From Tamlana flava (GTDB lineage: Bacteria > Bacteroidota > Bacteroidia > Flavobacteriales > Flavobacteriaceae), in assembly GCF_041287255.1 (NCBI RefSeq), contig NZ_JBGGTX010000001.1:434001-498000 (forward strand): a stretch of DNA of 64,000 nt. The letters are read 5' to 3'. Positions 17,401 to 24,941 of this stretch are shown here, piece after piece. The translations under genes were made by a program, and so were the position numbers. Position 1 is the first letter of the stretch. Every line of letters begins with the position of its first letter. The notes under the pieces were generated by a model. It made no database searches. It was not told where the DNA came from and saw only the letters and a program-made list of their open reading frames with translations.

Positions 17401-20079
17401 GATGAAAACCGAATGCTCATCCTTTATCAATAAATCGATCGTATCGTAAAAAAGTACAGGTGCCCTGAGATTAAAAAACCAGTAGTCTGAATCAAATTGT
17501 AGATCTGAACCTTCAGAACCAGTTACTGACGAATAAATAGGTATTACAGGGGGTTGAGGACGAATTTCCTTCAGAGCGCCGATCATGTCATCCTTGAGAA
17601 TATCTATTTGCGGACTATGGGATGCTACATTAACTTTTACGAGTTTACAAAAGAGGTTCTTCTGTTCCAGTTTTTCCATTATCTCCTGCATCTTATAAGG
17701 ATCACCAGATAAAACCGTGGAATTTGGTCCGTTAACTGCAGCAACAGAGATTGCATTCTCATATCCTTCCAGGCATTTAGCCGCTTGTTCCGGCGTTAAT
17801 TCAGTGATCATCATGCATCCCTTTTCTTCCAATTTGGTCAGCATTTCACTTCTTGTGCAGACAATTTTCACAGCTTCCTCAAGGGATAGGATTCCAGATA
17901 TATGAGCGGCTGCCACCTCACCCATACTATGTCCAACTACTGCATCCGGTTCAATTCCCAATGATTTCAAAAGGTCTACTAATGCCACCTGAATGGCAAA
18001 AATAGCAGGCTGAATTCTATCTATTTGGTTGACTACTCCTTTAGTTGTGTCGTCAAGAAGAACATCCAGCACAGACCAGCCATAAAATTCCTGAATGATA
18101 AAACTGACTTGTTTTATGCTTTCATAAAATAATGGCTCAAGTTCTATAAGTTCTCGACCCATTCCTAACCAATGCCCACCTTGTCCAGAGAAAACGAATA
18201 CAATTTTTGGTAGTTGATCGGGTGTCAAGCCCTCCTGCATGTTAAAATGTGGCTCTTCATTTAAATAATCCCGCAAACGATCAACCATTTCATCATGTGA
18301 ACTTCCCATTGCTATTAGCCTGTGATTAGAAGAACTGCGCCTCTTGCACGCCGCAAGGCAAATTTCCTTTAAGGGAAAATCTGAATCCGAAATGATTAAA
18401 TCCAACATATTATTTACCAAGGAGTTTAGGCTGTGCTCATCCTTTGCTGAAATTGGAAGAACATGAATTTTTCCTCCTGAACTCAAATCTCGTTTTGATT
18501 CCTTTTTAATCGAAGGGTTAAATTCAGTTACCACTAGATGCACATTAGAACCTCCAAATCCGAAAGAGCTGACCCCTGCCGTTAAGGGTTTTGAAGAATC
18601 GGGCCATGTCCCTAATTCATCATTGACACTCAGGTTCAAATTGTCAAAATCGACATGCGGATTTGGATTTTGGAAATTTAAGCTCGGTGGAATAGACCTG
18701 TTCTGAATAGACAAAACAACTTTTATTAATCCTGCTATACCTGCTGCTGCTTCAAGATGTCCGATATTGGTTTTAACCGACCCAATTTGACATTTACCAT
18801 TTGAATGTTCCTTTCCAATCACATTACCAATTGCAGTGGCTTCAATAGAATCACCTAATAAAGTCCCTGTACCATGTGCCTCTATATACTGAACTTCACT
18901 AGGATGAACCCGTGCATTTTTATATGCTTCCTTCAGCATTAGTTCCTGTGATATCTGATTGGGAGCCATTAATCCGTTTGTTCTTCCATCCTGATTCATT
19001 GCACTTCCCCGAATAACAGCGTATACTTTATTTCCATCTGCCAAAGCTTCAGTCAACGACTTAAGAAGGACAAGCCCAACTCCTTCTCCTCTAACATACC
19101 CATTCGCACTAGCATCAAAAGTCTTACATTTTCCATCTGGTGCCAAAACACCGGCTTTAGTAAATGCTATAGAATGAGCTGGTGATAAAATCAGATTAGC
19201 ACCACCAACCAATGCCATTTTACTTTCACCAGACCTGATACTGTGACACGCTATATGGCAAGCTGCTAACGATGAAGAGCAGGCAGTATCTATAGCCATA
19301 CTCGGGCCACGCAAATTATAATAGTAGGAAATCCTGTTTGCAGCTATTGATAATGCAGAGCCTGTTCCCGATAGATTGGAAATCCTTAAGGGGTCATCCA
19401 ACTGGAACTTGCTGTATTCATTAACAGAGATTCCAATAAATACACCTGTCCTGGTATCCGCTATTTCATCCTTGGTTAATCCTGCATCATCAAGTGTCTC
19501 GAAAGAGAGTTCCATTAGCAATCGCTGCTGAGGATCCATGTCTTTGGCCTCTTTTGGTGATATTCCAAAGAAGAACGGATCGAATTGATCAATATCATCC
19601 ATAAAACCACCCCAGCTGGAAACCGATTTTCCCGGTGTTGAAGGATCGTGATGATAAAATGCGTCTTTATCCCATCTCTTTGATGGAACTTCAGAAATCT
19701 TATCAACTCCATTTCTAAGAAGATCCCAAAATTCGTCTGGATTATTGGCCCCTGGAAATCTGCAGCCCATTCCTATTATAGCAATGGGCTCATCTGTTTC
19801 CCTTAGGGGTTTTTCTATTTGGTTATCGGGTAAATTATCGTTTGATAAATATTCAGTCAATGTTGCAATATCTGGGTATTCATATGCCAGGGTTGGTGAT
19901 AGCCTACGCCCTAGAAATTGCTCAAGTTCTCCGGACAGTGAAACGACGTCAACAGAGGAAAGACCATATTCATTGAAGGGCTTATGTATATCTATTTTAC
20001 CTGGCGTTAGATCGATTATTTTTGCGATCTCGGTAATTAACCAATTCTGAATTTGTCTTGTATTGTGAACAGGTTTCAT
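14416..20079 (-). CDS. type I PKS: ACP-KS-AT-DH-KR-carrier
   Basis: An 1887-residue one-module synthase. ACP1 is at residues 10-80 (GLSS, Ser42). KS is at about 95-520 with Cys267, His402 and His441. AT is at about 625-930 with GHSMG (Ser718) and 'VASH' at 818-821. DH is at about 985-1260 (His1023, and D1191SCLQ), with Glu1027 replacing the usual Gly of HxxxGxxxxP. KR is at about 1520-1710 (GGLGSLG 1526-1532; LDD 1610-1612, a B-type mark; Ser1654; Tyr1667). The C-terminal carrier has 'ELGGDS' (Ser1826). There is no ER or methyltransferase. The N-terminal ACP is a typical acceptor for a FAAL-activated starter, and the C-terminal carrier resembles NRPS PCPs and would feed the NRPS. The expected product is a 2-enoyl chain extended by one unit. 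The AT motif is ambiguous between malonyl and methylmalonyl. Confidence 0.93.
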   Translation of the reverse strand: MKPVHNTRQIQNWLITEIAKIIDLTPGKIDIHKPFNEYGLSSVDVVSLSGELEQFLGRRLSPTLAYEYPDIATLTEYLSNDNLPDNQIEKPLRETDEPIAIIGMGCRFPGANNPDEFWDLLRNGVDKISEVPSKRWDKDAFYHHDPSTPGKSVSSWGGFMDDIDQFDPFFFGISPKEAKDMDPQQRLLMELSFETLDDAGLTKDEIADTRTGVFIGISVNEYSKFQLDDPLRISNLSGTGSALSIAANRISYYYNLRGPSMAIDTACSSSLAACHIACHSIRSGESKMALVGGANLILSPAHSIAFTKAGVLAPDGKCKTFDASANGYVRGEGVGLVLLKSLTEALADGNKVYAVIRGSAMNQDGRTNGLMAPNQISQELMLKEAYKNARVHPSEVQYIEAHGTGTLLGDSIEATAIGNVIGKEHSNGKCQIGSVKTNIGHLEAAAGIAGLIKVVLSIQNRSIPPSLNFQNPNPHVDFDNLNLSVNDELGTWPDSSKPLTAGVSSFGFGGSNVHLVVTEFNPSIKKESKRDLSSGGKIHVLPISAKDEHSLNSLVNNMLDLIISDSDFPLKEICLAACKRRSSSNHRLIAMGSSHDEMVDRLRDYLNEEPHFNMQEGLTPDQLPKIVFVFSGQGGHWLGMGRELIELEPLFYESIKQVSFIIQEFYGWSVLDVLLDDTTKGVVNQIDRIQPAIFAIQVALVDLLKSLGIEPDAVVGHSMGEVAAAHISGILSLEEAVKIVCTRSEMLTKLEEKGCMMITELTPEQAAKCLEGYENAISVAAVNGPNSTVLSGDPYKMQEIMEKLEQKNLFCKLVKVNVASHSPQIDILKDDMIGALKEIRPQPPVIPIYSSVTGSEGSDLQFDSDYWFFNLRAPVLFYDTIDLLIKDEHSVFIEIGPHPVLLGSIQQSANQSGAEISLLPTLRREEGELEVFMRTISSLYIAGFSIEWDTFYGKSNVYVKLPPVTWNHERFWIDYKGRMRAYSSLDKNTHPFLGSRISLAIAPDNFIWQNTINTDCINYLKDHIIFENVIFPASGYIEIGLQCIHELGLSESHILVDVSFIENLILNSEIDYTLQISMSPDKNGAYNLQIHSRSDDSSWTLNASASIEKSRSDFKSDYPKLSEEVIEKCHQLSNGSEFYNSMAERGLDYGPNLRGVQGVWESDGKIIGSTELLQSLHCNSDEYRFHPALLDSCLQVIAGSEMSVLNNDLYLPVSSKKILYYGQPSHSLWTEVIIMASNGPNTDMIEADFNIFDQDFRLIAQIQGLVLKRIRKLKSKGIFKDDIWFYTTDWVKEDIKSALSNLVKEKRNWLILSDDQGYGDNLKSMLESNGDHCQMLYAKEVIEQLNEYENESFLQDLIEKAIVTANSPLFGIVHLWSLSIPTWEESENPKNLLYDLGCYSILHLVQALSRQFKGSPNLWMVSQGVHASGSDFQVNLEQSTLWGLCKTVGFEIPELKCVRIDLDPDSSIEDSVRSLRNRILLDDKEDQICFRLGQSYVQRIFPFYLKPIEDIPEKSIKAEHSYLITGGLGSLGLETAKWLVKKGAKNLILVSRTELSESSKAVIEYFMESGVHIMIRQVDVREKKEVELLIEEINASLPQLKGIIHAAGVLDDAPLLDISTIQMKRVMQPKVEGSWNLHESTLQLDLDFFILYSSAVSVLGSPGQGNYSAASTYLDCLAHYRRTIGLPAISINWGPWADVGLAVEATEKMIDQGKSTEHLVKMIKIDQGFEVLDLLLKESLPQITVLPFDLKYLLELYPLAAAMPFFKNVRESDTHVAKLYARPKLNHKYVAPKNEIEHKMVKLWQQTLHIDRVGIHDSFFELGGDSVLAAQILSKVRKTYGIDIDPKDAFQYFTIERIAEMIEMEIIKQIEAMSEEEAQSHLLKKDK

Positions 20080-20108
20080 TTTGCCGTTTTGAAGTCCTTG
20101 AATTCGAT

Positions 20109-21419
20109 TTAACTTTTCTTATTCCGTTTTCCTCCGGTTTGTAATTGCCATAATGAAGTCATGCCCGGTCGTCTGTCTAGATTAGAATTAGCAGTTTCAG
20201 CACTCATTTTGTTCCAGATAAGTGGATATGCCTCGATTGGTGCTAAGGCGTCATGAAGTCCTGATCTATTTACCCGGCTGTTTGCATCTTCAATAAACGT
20301 CTCTAACTCCTTATACTTGTCTCTCTCTCTGATAATTTCCCTTTCCTTGAATTCCGGAAGTACTTCTTTACCAAAAAGTTCTAGGGATTCACAGATATGT
20401 TCATGCTTATAAGCACCACACTGGTGAAGAAGTATTAATTGATCTACACCTGCTTTCTCTAGTTCGCGAAAATTTTCAATCAACTGTTTAGGGGTCCCAA
20501 TTCCAGTCATCCCGGCTTTTTTACGTTCAAGCTCCAGTCTTTTATCTGCATTACAAGGTCTCTCCTTAAACTGTTGCCATAAATTGGTCTTAGATGGTGT
20601 GTGAGTCCCATCTCGCCAAAAATGACCTAGTCCATAAGCAAAAAACTGTGCTCCTTCATATCCGCGCTCAATCGCTCTTTCAGCATCATTATCGCACATA
20701 AATCCAGTAAGCATAGCCACATTAGGATTTACACTTTGGCCTATCGGGTTGCATTCATTCTTAAATGTCGAGTAATATTCATCAACCCAGAATTTAGCCT
20801 CTCCAGAATTAATAAAAGCAAACGTCAAGGCTCCGATACCTAATTGAGCCGAAAGCTTCAAGCTATCTCGATTAGAACAAGCCGCCCAAATAGGGGGATG
20901 CGGTTTTTGAATGGGTTTTGGAACCAGATTTCTTTGAGGCATCGAAAAAAATTTTCCTTTATAGCCTGGATATGGATTCATACTTATCATCCTAGCGGTT
21001 TCCCTCAATGATTCTGCCCACATCGGACGTTTATCAACGAAATCTATCCCGAATCCCTCTAACTCAATTCTTGAACCTGATTCTCCGGAACCCCACTCAA
21101 CACGTCCATTACTTAAAATATCCAAAGTGGCAAGTCGTTCGGCTATTCTTGCCGGATGATTATATTTGGGTGACATAAGCACAATACCATGGCCTAAACG
21201 TATATTCTTGGTGCGCTGACTGCATGCAGCTAAAAATACCTCTGGTGCTGATGAATGACTGTATTCTTCAAGGAAATGATGCTCCTGAGCCCATACATAG
21301 TCAATACCGATACGATCGGCTAACTCTGCTTGCTCTAAGGCATCATGAAACAGTTTGGCCTCATCCCCTTCATTCCAAGGTCGTGGTAGCTGTAAATCTA
21401 TAAAGATTCCGAATTTCAT
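20109..21419 (-). CDS. LLM-class (luciferase-like) flavin monooxygenase
   Basis: A 436-residue member of the bacterial luciferase-like TIM-barrel family: 'MKFGIFIDLQLPRPW', 'VWAQEHHFLEEYSHSSAP', 'LGHGIVLMSPKYNHPARIAERLATLDILSNGRVEWGSGESG' and 'KPIQKPHPPIWAACS' are family marks. Such enzymes use reduced FMN and O2 and often tailor carrier-bound chains in PKS/NRPS clusters. The C-terminus is about 70 residues longer than usual. The gene is 30 bp upstream of the PKS and 17 bp downstream of the FAAL, so it may oxidise the starter or the extended chain. The exact reaction is unknown. Confidence 0.88.
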   Translation of the reverse strand: MKFGIFIDLQLPRPWNEGDEAKLFHDALEQAELADRIGIDYVWAQEHHFLEEYSHSSAPEVFLAACSQRTKNIRLGHGIVLMSPKYNHPARIAERLATLDILSNGRVEWGSGESGSRIELEGFGIDFVDKRPMWAESLRETARMISMNPYPGYKGKFFSMPQRNLVPKPIQKPHPPIWAACSNRDSLKLSAQLGIGALTFAFINSGEAKFWVDEYYSTFKNECNPIGQSVNPNVAMLTGFMCDNDAERAIERGYEGAQFFAYGLGHFWRDGTHTPSKTNLWQQFKERPCNADKRLELERKKAGMTGIGTPKQLIENFRELEKAGVDQLILLHQCGAYKHEHICESLELFGKEVLPEFKEREIIRERDKYKELETFIEDANSRVNRSGLHDALAPIEAYPLIWNKMSAETANSNLDRRPGMTSLWQLQTGGKRNKKS

Positions 21420-21435
21420 AATCGAGAAATTTAAT

Positions 21436-23160
21436 TTAGTTAGTCAAATATTTCTTTTTACATTCATGATATTTAATCTTGCCACTCGTAGTTCTTGGAA
21501 TAAAACCTAGCGGAACGGTCCTTATGTCGGCAACAGAAAGTCCGAACTCCCCGGATATTGAATTTCTTATTGCAGTAGTGAGGTCATTCATATTGAAATT
21601 GGAATTACGACGAATTTCAGCCAAGATAATGATTTGTTCTCTACCTTCGTCCTCGATTGAAAACGCAGCACAACCCAAAGGCTGAACAGCAAAATGTGAG
21701 TTTTGAACTACGCGCTCAATATCATGCGGATAAAAATTCTTTCCGTCAATGATAATGAGACTTTTCATTCTGCCCGTAACATAAAGTTCACCATCCGCTT
21801 TAAATCCGAGATCCCCGGTACGCAAAAAGGGGCCTTCATCTGTTCCATTTATATATCCTTTAAAGGCATATTCCGATTCTGTAACATTGTTCCAGTAACC
21901 TTTAGCTACTGAAGGACCTTTTAACCATATTTCCCCGATTTCATTCTCTGAACAATTTTGGCAGGATTCCGGATTAACTATTTTTATTTCATGTTTGTCT
22001 ATACATCGTCCGCAACTCACTAATGTTTGCAGGTCCTTTTCGTTAATGGAACTGAACTCGACTTCATTTCTCTCAAGTCCTCTTCTGCCAATCCTTGCCG
22101 TTCCAGACGAACTCAACTTTGAATCAGCAGCCACCATTAAAGTAGCCTCTGCCAGACCATAGCAGGGTATAAATGCAGTTTCCCGAAAACCAGCTGAGCT
22201 GAAATATTTCTTAAACCGATTCAATGTGGAAACGTTAATCGGCTCAGCTCCATTAATTGCAATTTCCAAACTGCTGAGGTCGAGTTCGTCTCTCTGCTCA
22301 GGCTTTACCTTTTTCAGGCATAGTTCGTAAGCGGAATTAGGAGCACCCGTTGTCAGGGCCTTGTATTTGGAGATTGCCTGAAGCCAGCGTATAGGCCTTT
22401 GTAAAAATAACAGATGAGGAATCAATGTAACCGTAAATCCACTGTACAATGGCTGCAATATCCCACCGATCAAACCCATATCGTGAAAAGGGGGAAGCCA
22501 AAAAACGGATTCATTTTTCTCAGTTAAATCCATTGATCTTTCAATGGCCTCAAGGTTACTTAACAGATTATTATGGGATAGCATTACCCCTTTTGGGGTG
22601 TAAGTAGATCCGGAAGTATATTGAAGCAAGGCGAGATCCTCTCCAGATACGTTGGGGCGTTCCCATAAATTGGAGCTATCATCAATATCATCACCGACTA
22701 TTACAAAATGGATCCCTTCAAACTTTCTAACAATTTCTGGGTTGTGTTTAATTATGCTATGTAGCTTAGAATCCACAATTACAACGGAAGGATTAGCATC
22801 TTTAATTACCCTAAGTGTTGCATTAAGAGTCCTTTCAATTCTGGCGAAATGAGGAGGTGGTACCGGAATGGAAATATTTCCAGCATATAAGGTTCCAAAA
22901 AAGGAGGAAATAAAATCAAGTCCAGCCGGAACCAGTAGCAAGACTCGTTCTCCTGGAGAAGTTCTCCGTTGAAGTTCAGAAGCAATGGATTTTGAACGCT
23001 GATCAAGTTGTCGGAAGGTCATTGTATGTTCATGAGACTCCCCATCCTTTAGAAACCTGTAAACTAACTTATCCGGCTGATATTTCGCCCTCATGAGAAC
23101 CACATCAACTAAGGTCATACATGAATCTGTTAAACTTTTCCTTTCCGATTGTACATTCAT
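21436..23160 (-). CDS. fatty acyl-AMP ligase (FAAL)
   Basis: About 574 residues from the ATG at 23160; the open frame extends to an ATG at 23268. I prefer 23160 because it places about 15 residues before 'TLVDVVLMRAKYQPDKLVYRFL', as in FadD32-type FAALs, and the extra 36 residues look unrelated. Motifs: 'LLQYTSGSTYTPKGVMLSH', 'FWLPPFHDMGLIGGILQPLYSG', 'INGAEPIN', 'FIPCYGLAEATL' and 'LRTGDLGF'. FAALs make acyl-adenylate and pass the chain to an ACP instead of CoA. The natural partner is ACP1 (Ser42) of the PKS in the same operon. It is the first gene of the minus-strand operon, and the region 23161-23436 must hold the divergent promoters. Confidence 0.92.
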   Translation of the reverse strand: MNVQSERKSLTDSCMTLVDVVLMRAKYQPDKLVYRFLKDGESHEHTMTFRQLDQRSKSIASELQRRTSPGERVLLLVPAGLDFISSFFGTLYAGNISIPVPPPHFARIERTLNATLRVIKDANPSVVIVDSKLHSIIKHNPEIVRKFEGIHFVIVGDDIDDSSNLWERPNVSGEDLALLQYTSGSTYTPKGVMLSHNNLLSNLEAIERSMDLTEKNESVFWLPPFHDMGLIGGILQPLYSGFTVTLIPHLLFLQRPIRWLQAISKYKALTTGAPNSAYELCLKKVKPEQRDELDLSSLEIAINGAEPINVSTLNRFKKYFSSAGFRETAFIPCYGLAEATLMVAADSKLSSSGTARIGRRGLERNEVEFSSINEKDLQTLVSCGRCIDKHEIKIVNPESCQNCSENEIGEIWLKGPSVAKGYWNNVTESEYAFKGYINGTDEGPFLRTGDLGFKADGELYVTGRMKSLIIIDGKNFYPHDIERVVQNSHFAVQPLGCAAFSIEDEGREQIIILAEIRRNSNFNMNDLTTAIRNSISGEFGLSVADIRTVPLGFIPRTTSGKIKYHECKKKYLTN

Positions 23161-23363
23161 ATAAGGATTTTGATTATCGACCGAATAATCTAATCGAGCA
23201 TAAGAATAATTTAATTGTGGTACACCAAAAATTTTAACAAATCTGACAGTTACCACCCTATTTAACACTCGACACTTAACGTATGAAGACGAATATTAAT
23301 TTTTACTCTGTCGACATTAAGAGCATCAGTATAAGGTTATATTATAAAACTCTTTATTTCAGA

Positions 23364-23393
23364 GAAAATTAATGAAAATTAATGAAAATTAAT
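23364..23393. repeat. three tandem 10-bp iterons in the divergent promoter region
   Basis: GAAAATTAAT occurs three times without gaps, one copy per helical turn. It lies 44-73 bp upstream of the plus-strand di-iron gene and on the far side of the FAAL promoter. Such an array could bind a regulator to control both halves of the cluster. It could equally be slippage in AT-rich DNA. Confidence 0.5.
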
Positions 23394-23436
23394 ACCTTTA
23401 AGAGAAAAATCGATCTGATCAATTTAAAATGATCTT

Positions 23437-24927
23437 ATGTTCGATCAAATTAAGCTTGATAAAACGGACCGAACTTTTTACAGTATGCCTAAAAAAAACA
23501 TAATAAAAGGACGACCAGATTATTATCTGACTCCAACTAGAGATTTCACTCGTTATGTCAAGGATTGTGAGGGAAAATACTGGAATAAAGAAACGTCTTT
23601 TGACTGGAGTCAGGATGTCAAAGAAAACCTGTATGAAAATGTTGAAAGCCTTAACTATGAAGAATTATACCGGATTTCCTTTTTAGTGCTTCCCATGATT
23701 CAGGAATCAATTCGAAATAAGATTGAGGATATCAAAGAGGGTAGTTTCTTATTTTCTGAGGACGCCCTTAAGGATTTATCAGATTGCATTGGACCTCGAC
23801 CTCTTAATGAATCTGTTGATAGTATTCTTAGACTTTATGCCCCGCTCCAGGAAAAGCGACTTCTGGTTCGAACACTCAATGATAAATTGGATATTCTGCA
23901 AAATGAACTGATGGATTTGACTGAACTTAAACGGTTAGGGATGATAAAAATCGGTGTAGAGGCGAAATACATAGAGTCAGATTCTCAAAGAAATGAATTG
24001 GACTCACTGTTGCATACTAAATCAGTTGAAGTAGATCAGACTCTGCGAAAATATAAGTATCAAAAAGCAGAATACAAAGCAGAATTAAAAGAATTGAAAA
24101 ATTCGGTCAGAGCTGAGCAGTTAAAAAAAGAACCCTTTCTTTTAAATGCCTTGGAACGAACTGAAGCATTTATTGAGGGGATATTAAAGGAGAAAGAATT
24201 ACCAAAAGATTCAAAGGATCTAGATGTCTTAAGAGACCTTATTGTTAAAAGACAACTTCGAGGATTAAAGGATATCGCTAATCATGCATTGGTTGTCGAA
24301 CAAAGTGCGATAGCACCACTTACTATGGGGATAGTCCATTATAAGCGTTATAGGGAAATCCAGGAGGCTTTGACGACTTTTATCAATGATGAAGCCAAAC
24401 ACTCTGCTACATTCCGTCGTTTTTTGGCGGAAAAGTTAAACGCAAAAGAATTTATTTCTTCCCAACTTATTGAAGGCGCAAAAAAATATATGTGGGTTGC
24501 CCGTTACGCACCAGGTGTAGGAATGTTTCTGGCTGTGATAATCGAGGCGATCGGCGCCTCCTATTTGGAGTTTTTCAGCCGAGATGAAATTATGCCGGAT
24601 AAGCTATTTCGCAACATTAGTAAGACTATTTCTGTTAACGACGAGACCAGACACATGGATCTATGTGTAGAAATTTACAATGAACTCTTTCGAACAGGAA
24701 GTAAATGGGAGAGAATTCGTAATAATTTAGCCCTAAAACGAATTATGAAATCAGTTTACGGAGATAAACATGACGATCATCATCTCATTCAGGCATTCAA
24801 GTCTTTTGGAGTAGAATCTGATTTACTATATAATCATGTCCTAACATGCCTTAGTCAACAATTATCAAGGATTGGTGTTTATGTTACTTCCGAAAAACTC
24901 ATGAAATATATAGTGCGCACAAATTAG
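23437..24927 (+). CDS. ferritin-like di-iron protein (putative oxygenase) with long N-terminal region
   Basis: A 496-residue protein. The C-terminal half has the four-helix di-iron ligand pattern: Glu288, E319-AK-H322, Glu370 and E403-TR-H406, with helix contexts 'FINDEAKHSATF', 'VIIEAIGASYLEFF' and 'SVNDETRHMDL'. This fits the ferritin-like oxygenases and hydroxylases (AurF-like or related). The N-terminal 250 residues are unlike those families and are rich in heptad-like charged helices (about 140-235), probably coiled coil. It leads the plus-strand operon, 15 bp before the tandem ketosynthase. A hydroxylation, N-oxidation or desaturation of the lipid is likely, but the substrate is unknown. 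Confidence 0.75.
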   Translation: MFDQIKLDKTDRTFYSMPKKNIIKGRPDYYLTPTRDFTRYVKDCEGKYWNKETSFDWSQDVKENLYENVESLNYEELYRISFLVLPMIQESIRNKIEDIKEGSFLFSEDALKDLSDCIGPRPLNESVDSILRLYAPLQEKRLLVRTLNDKLDILQNELMDLTELKRLGMIKIGVEAKYIESDSQRNELDSLLHTKSVEVDQTLRKYKYQKAEYKAELKELKNSVRAEQLKKEPFLLNALERTEAFIEGILKEKELPKDSKDLDVLRDLIVKRQLRGLKDIANHALVVEQSAIAPLTMGIVHYKRYREIQEALTTFINDEAKHSATFRRFLAEKLNAKEFISSQLIEGAKKYMWVARYAPGVGMFLAVIIEAIGASYLEFFSRDEIMPDKLFRNISKTISVNDETRHMDLCVEIYNELFRTGSKWERIRNNLALKRIMKSVYGDKHDDHHLIQAFKSFGVESDLLYNHVLTCLSQQLSRIGVYVTSEKLMKYIVRTN

Positions 24928-24941
24928 ATTCATATCATTAG

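Noticed and set aside
21436..23268. FAAL start at 23268
   Set aside because: The extra 36 residues do not resemble the family N-terminus; the ATG at 23160 gives the usual spacing. The longer start cannot be fully excluded.
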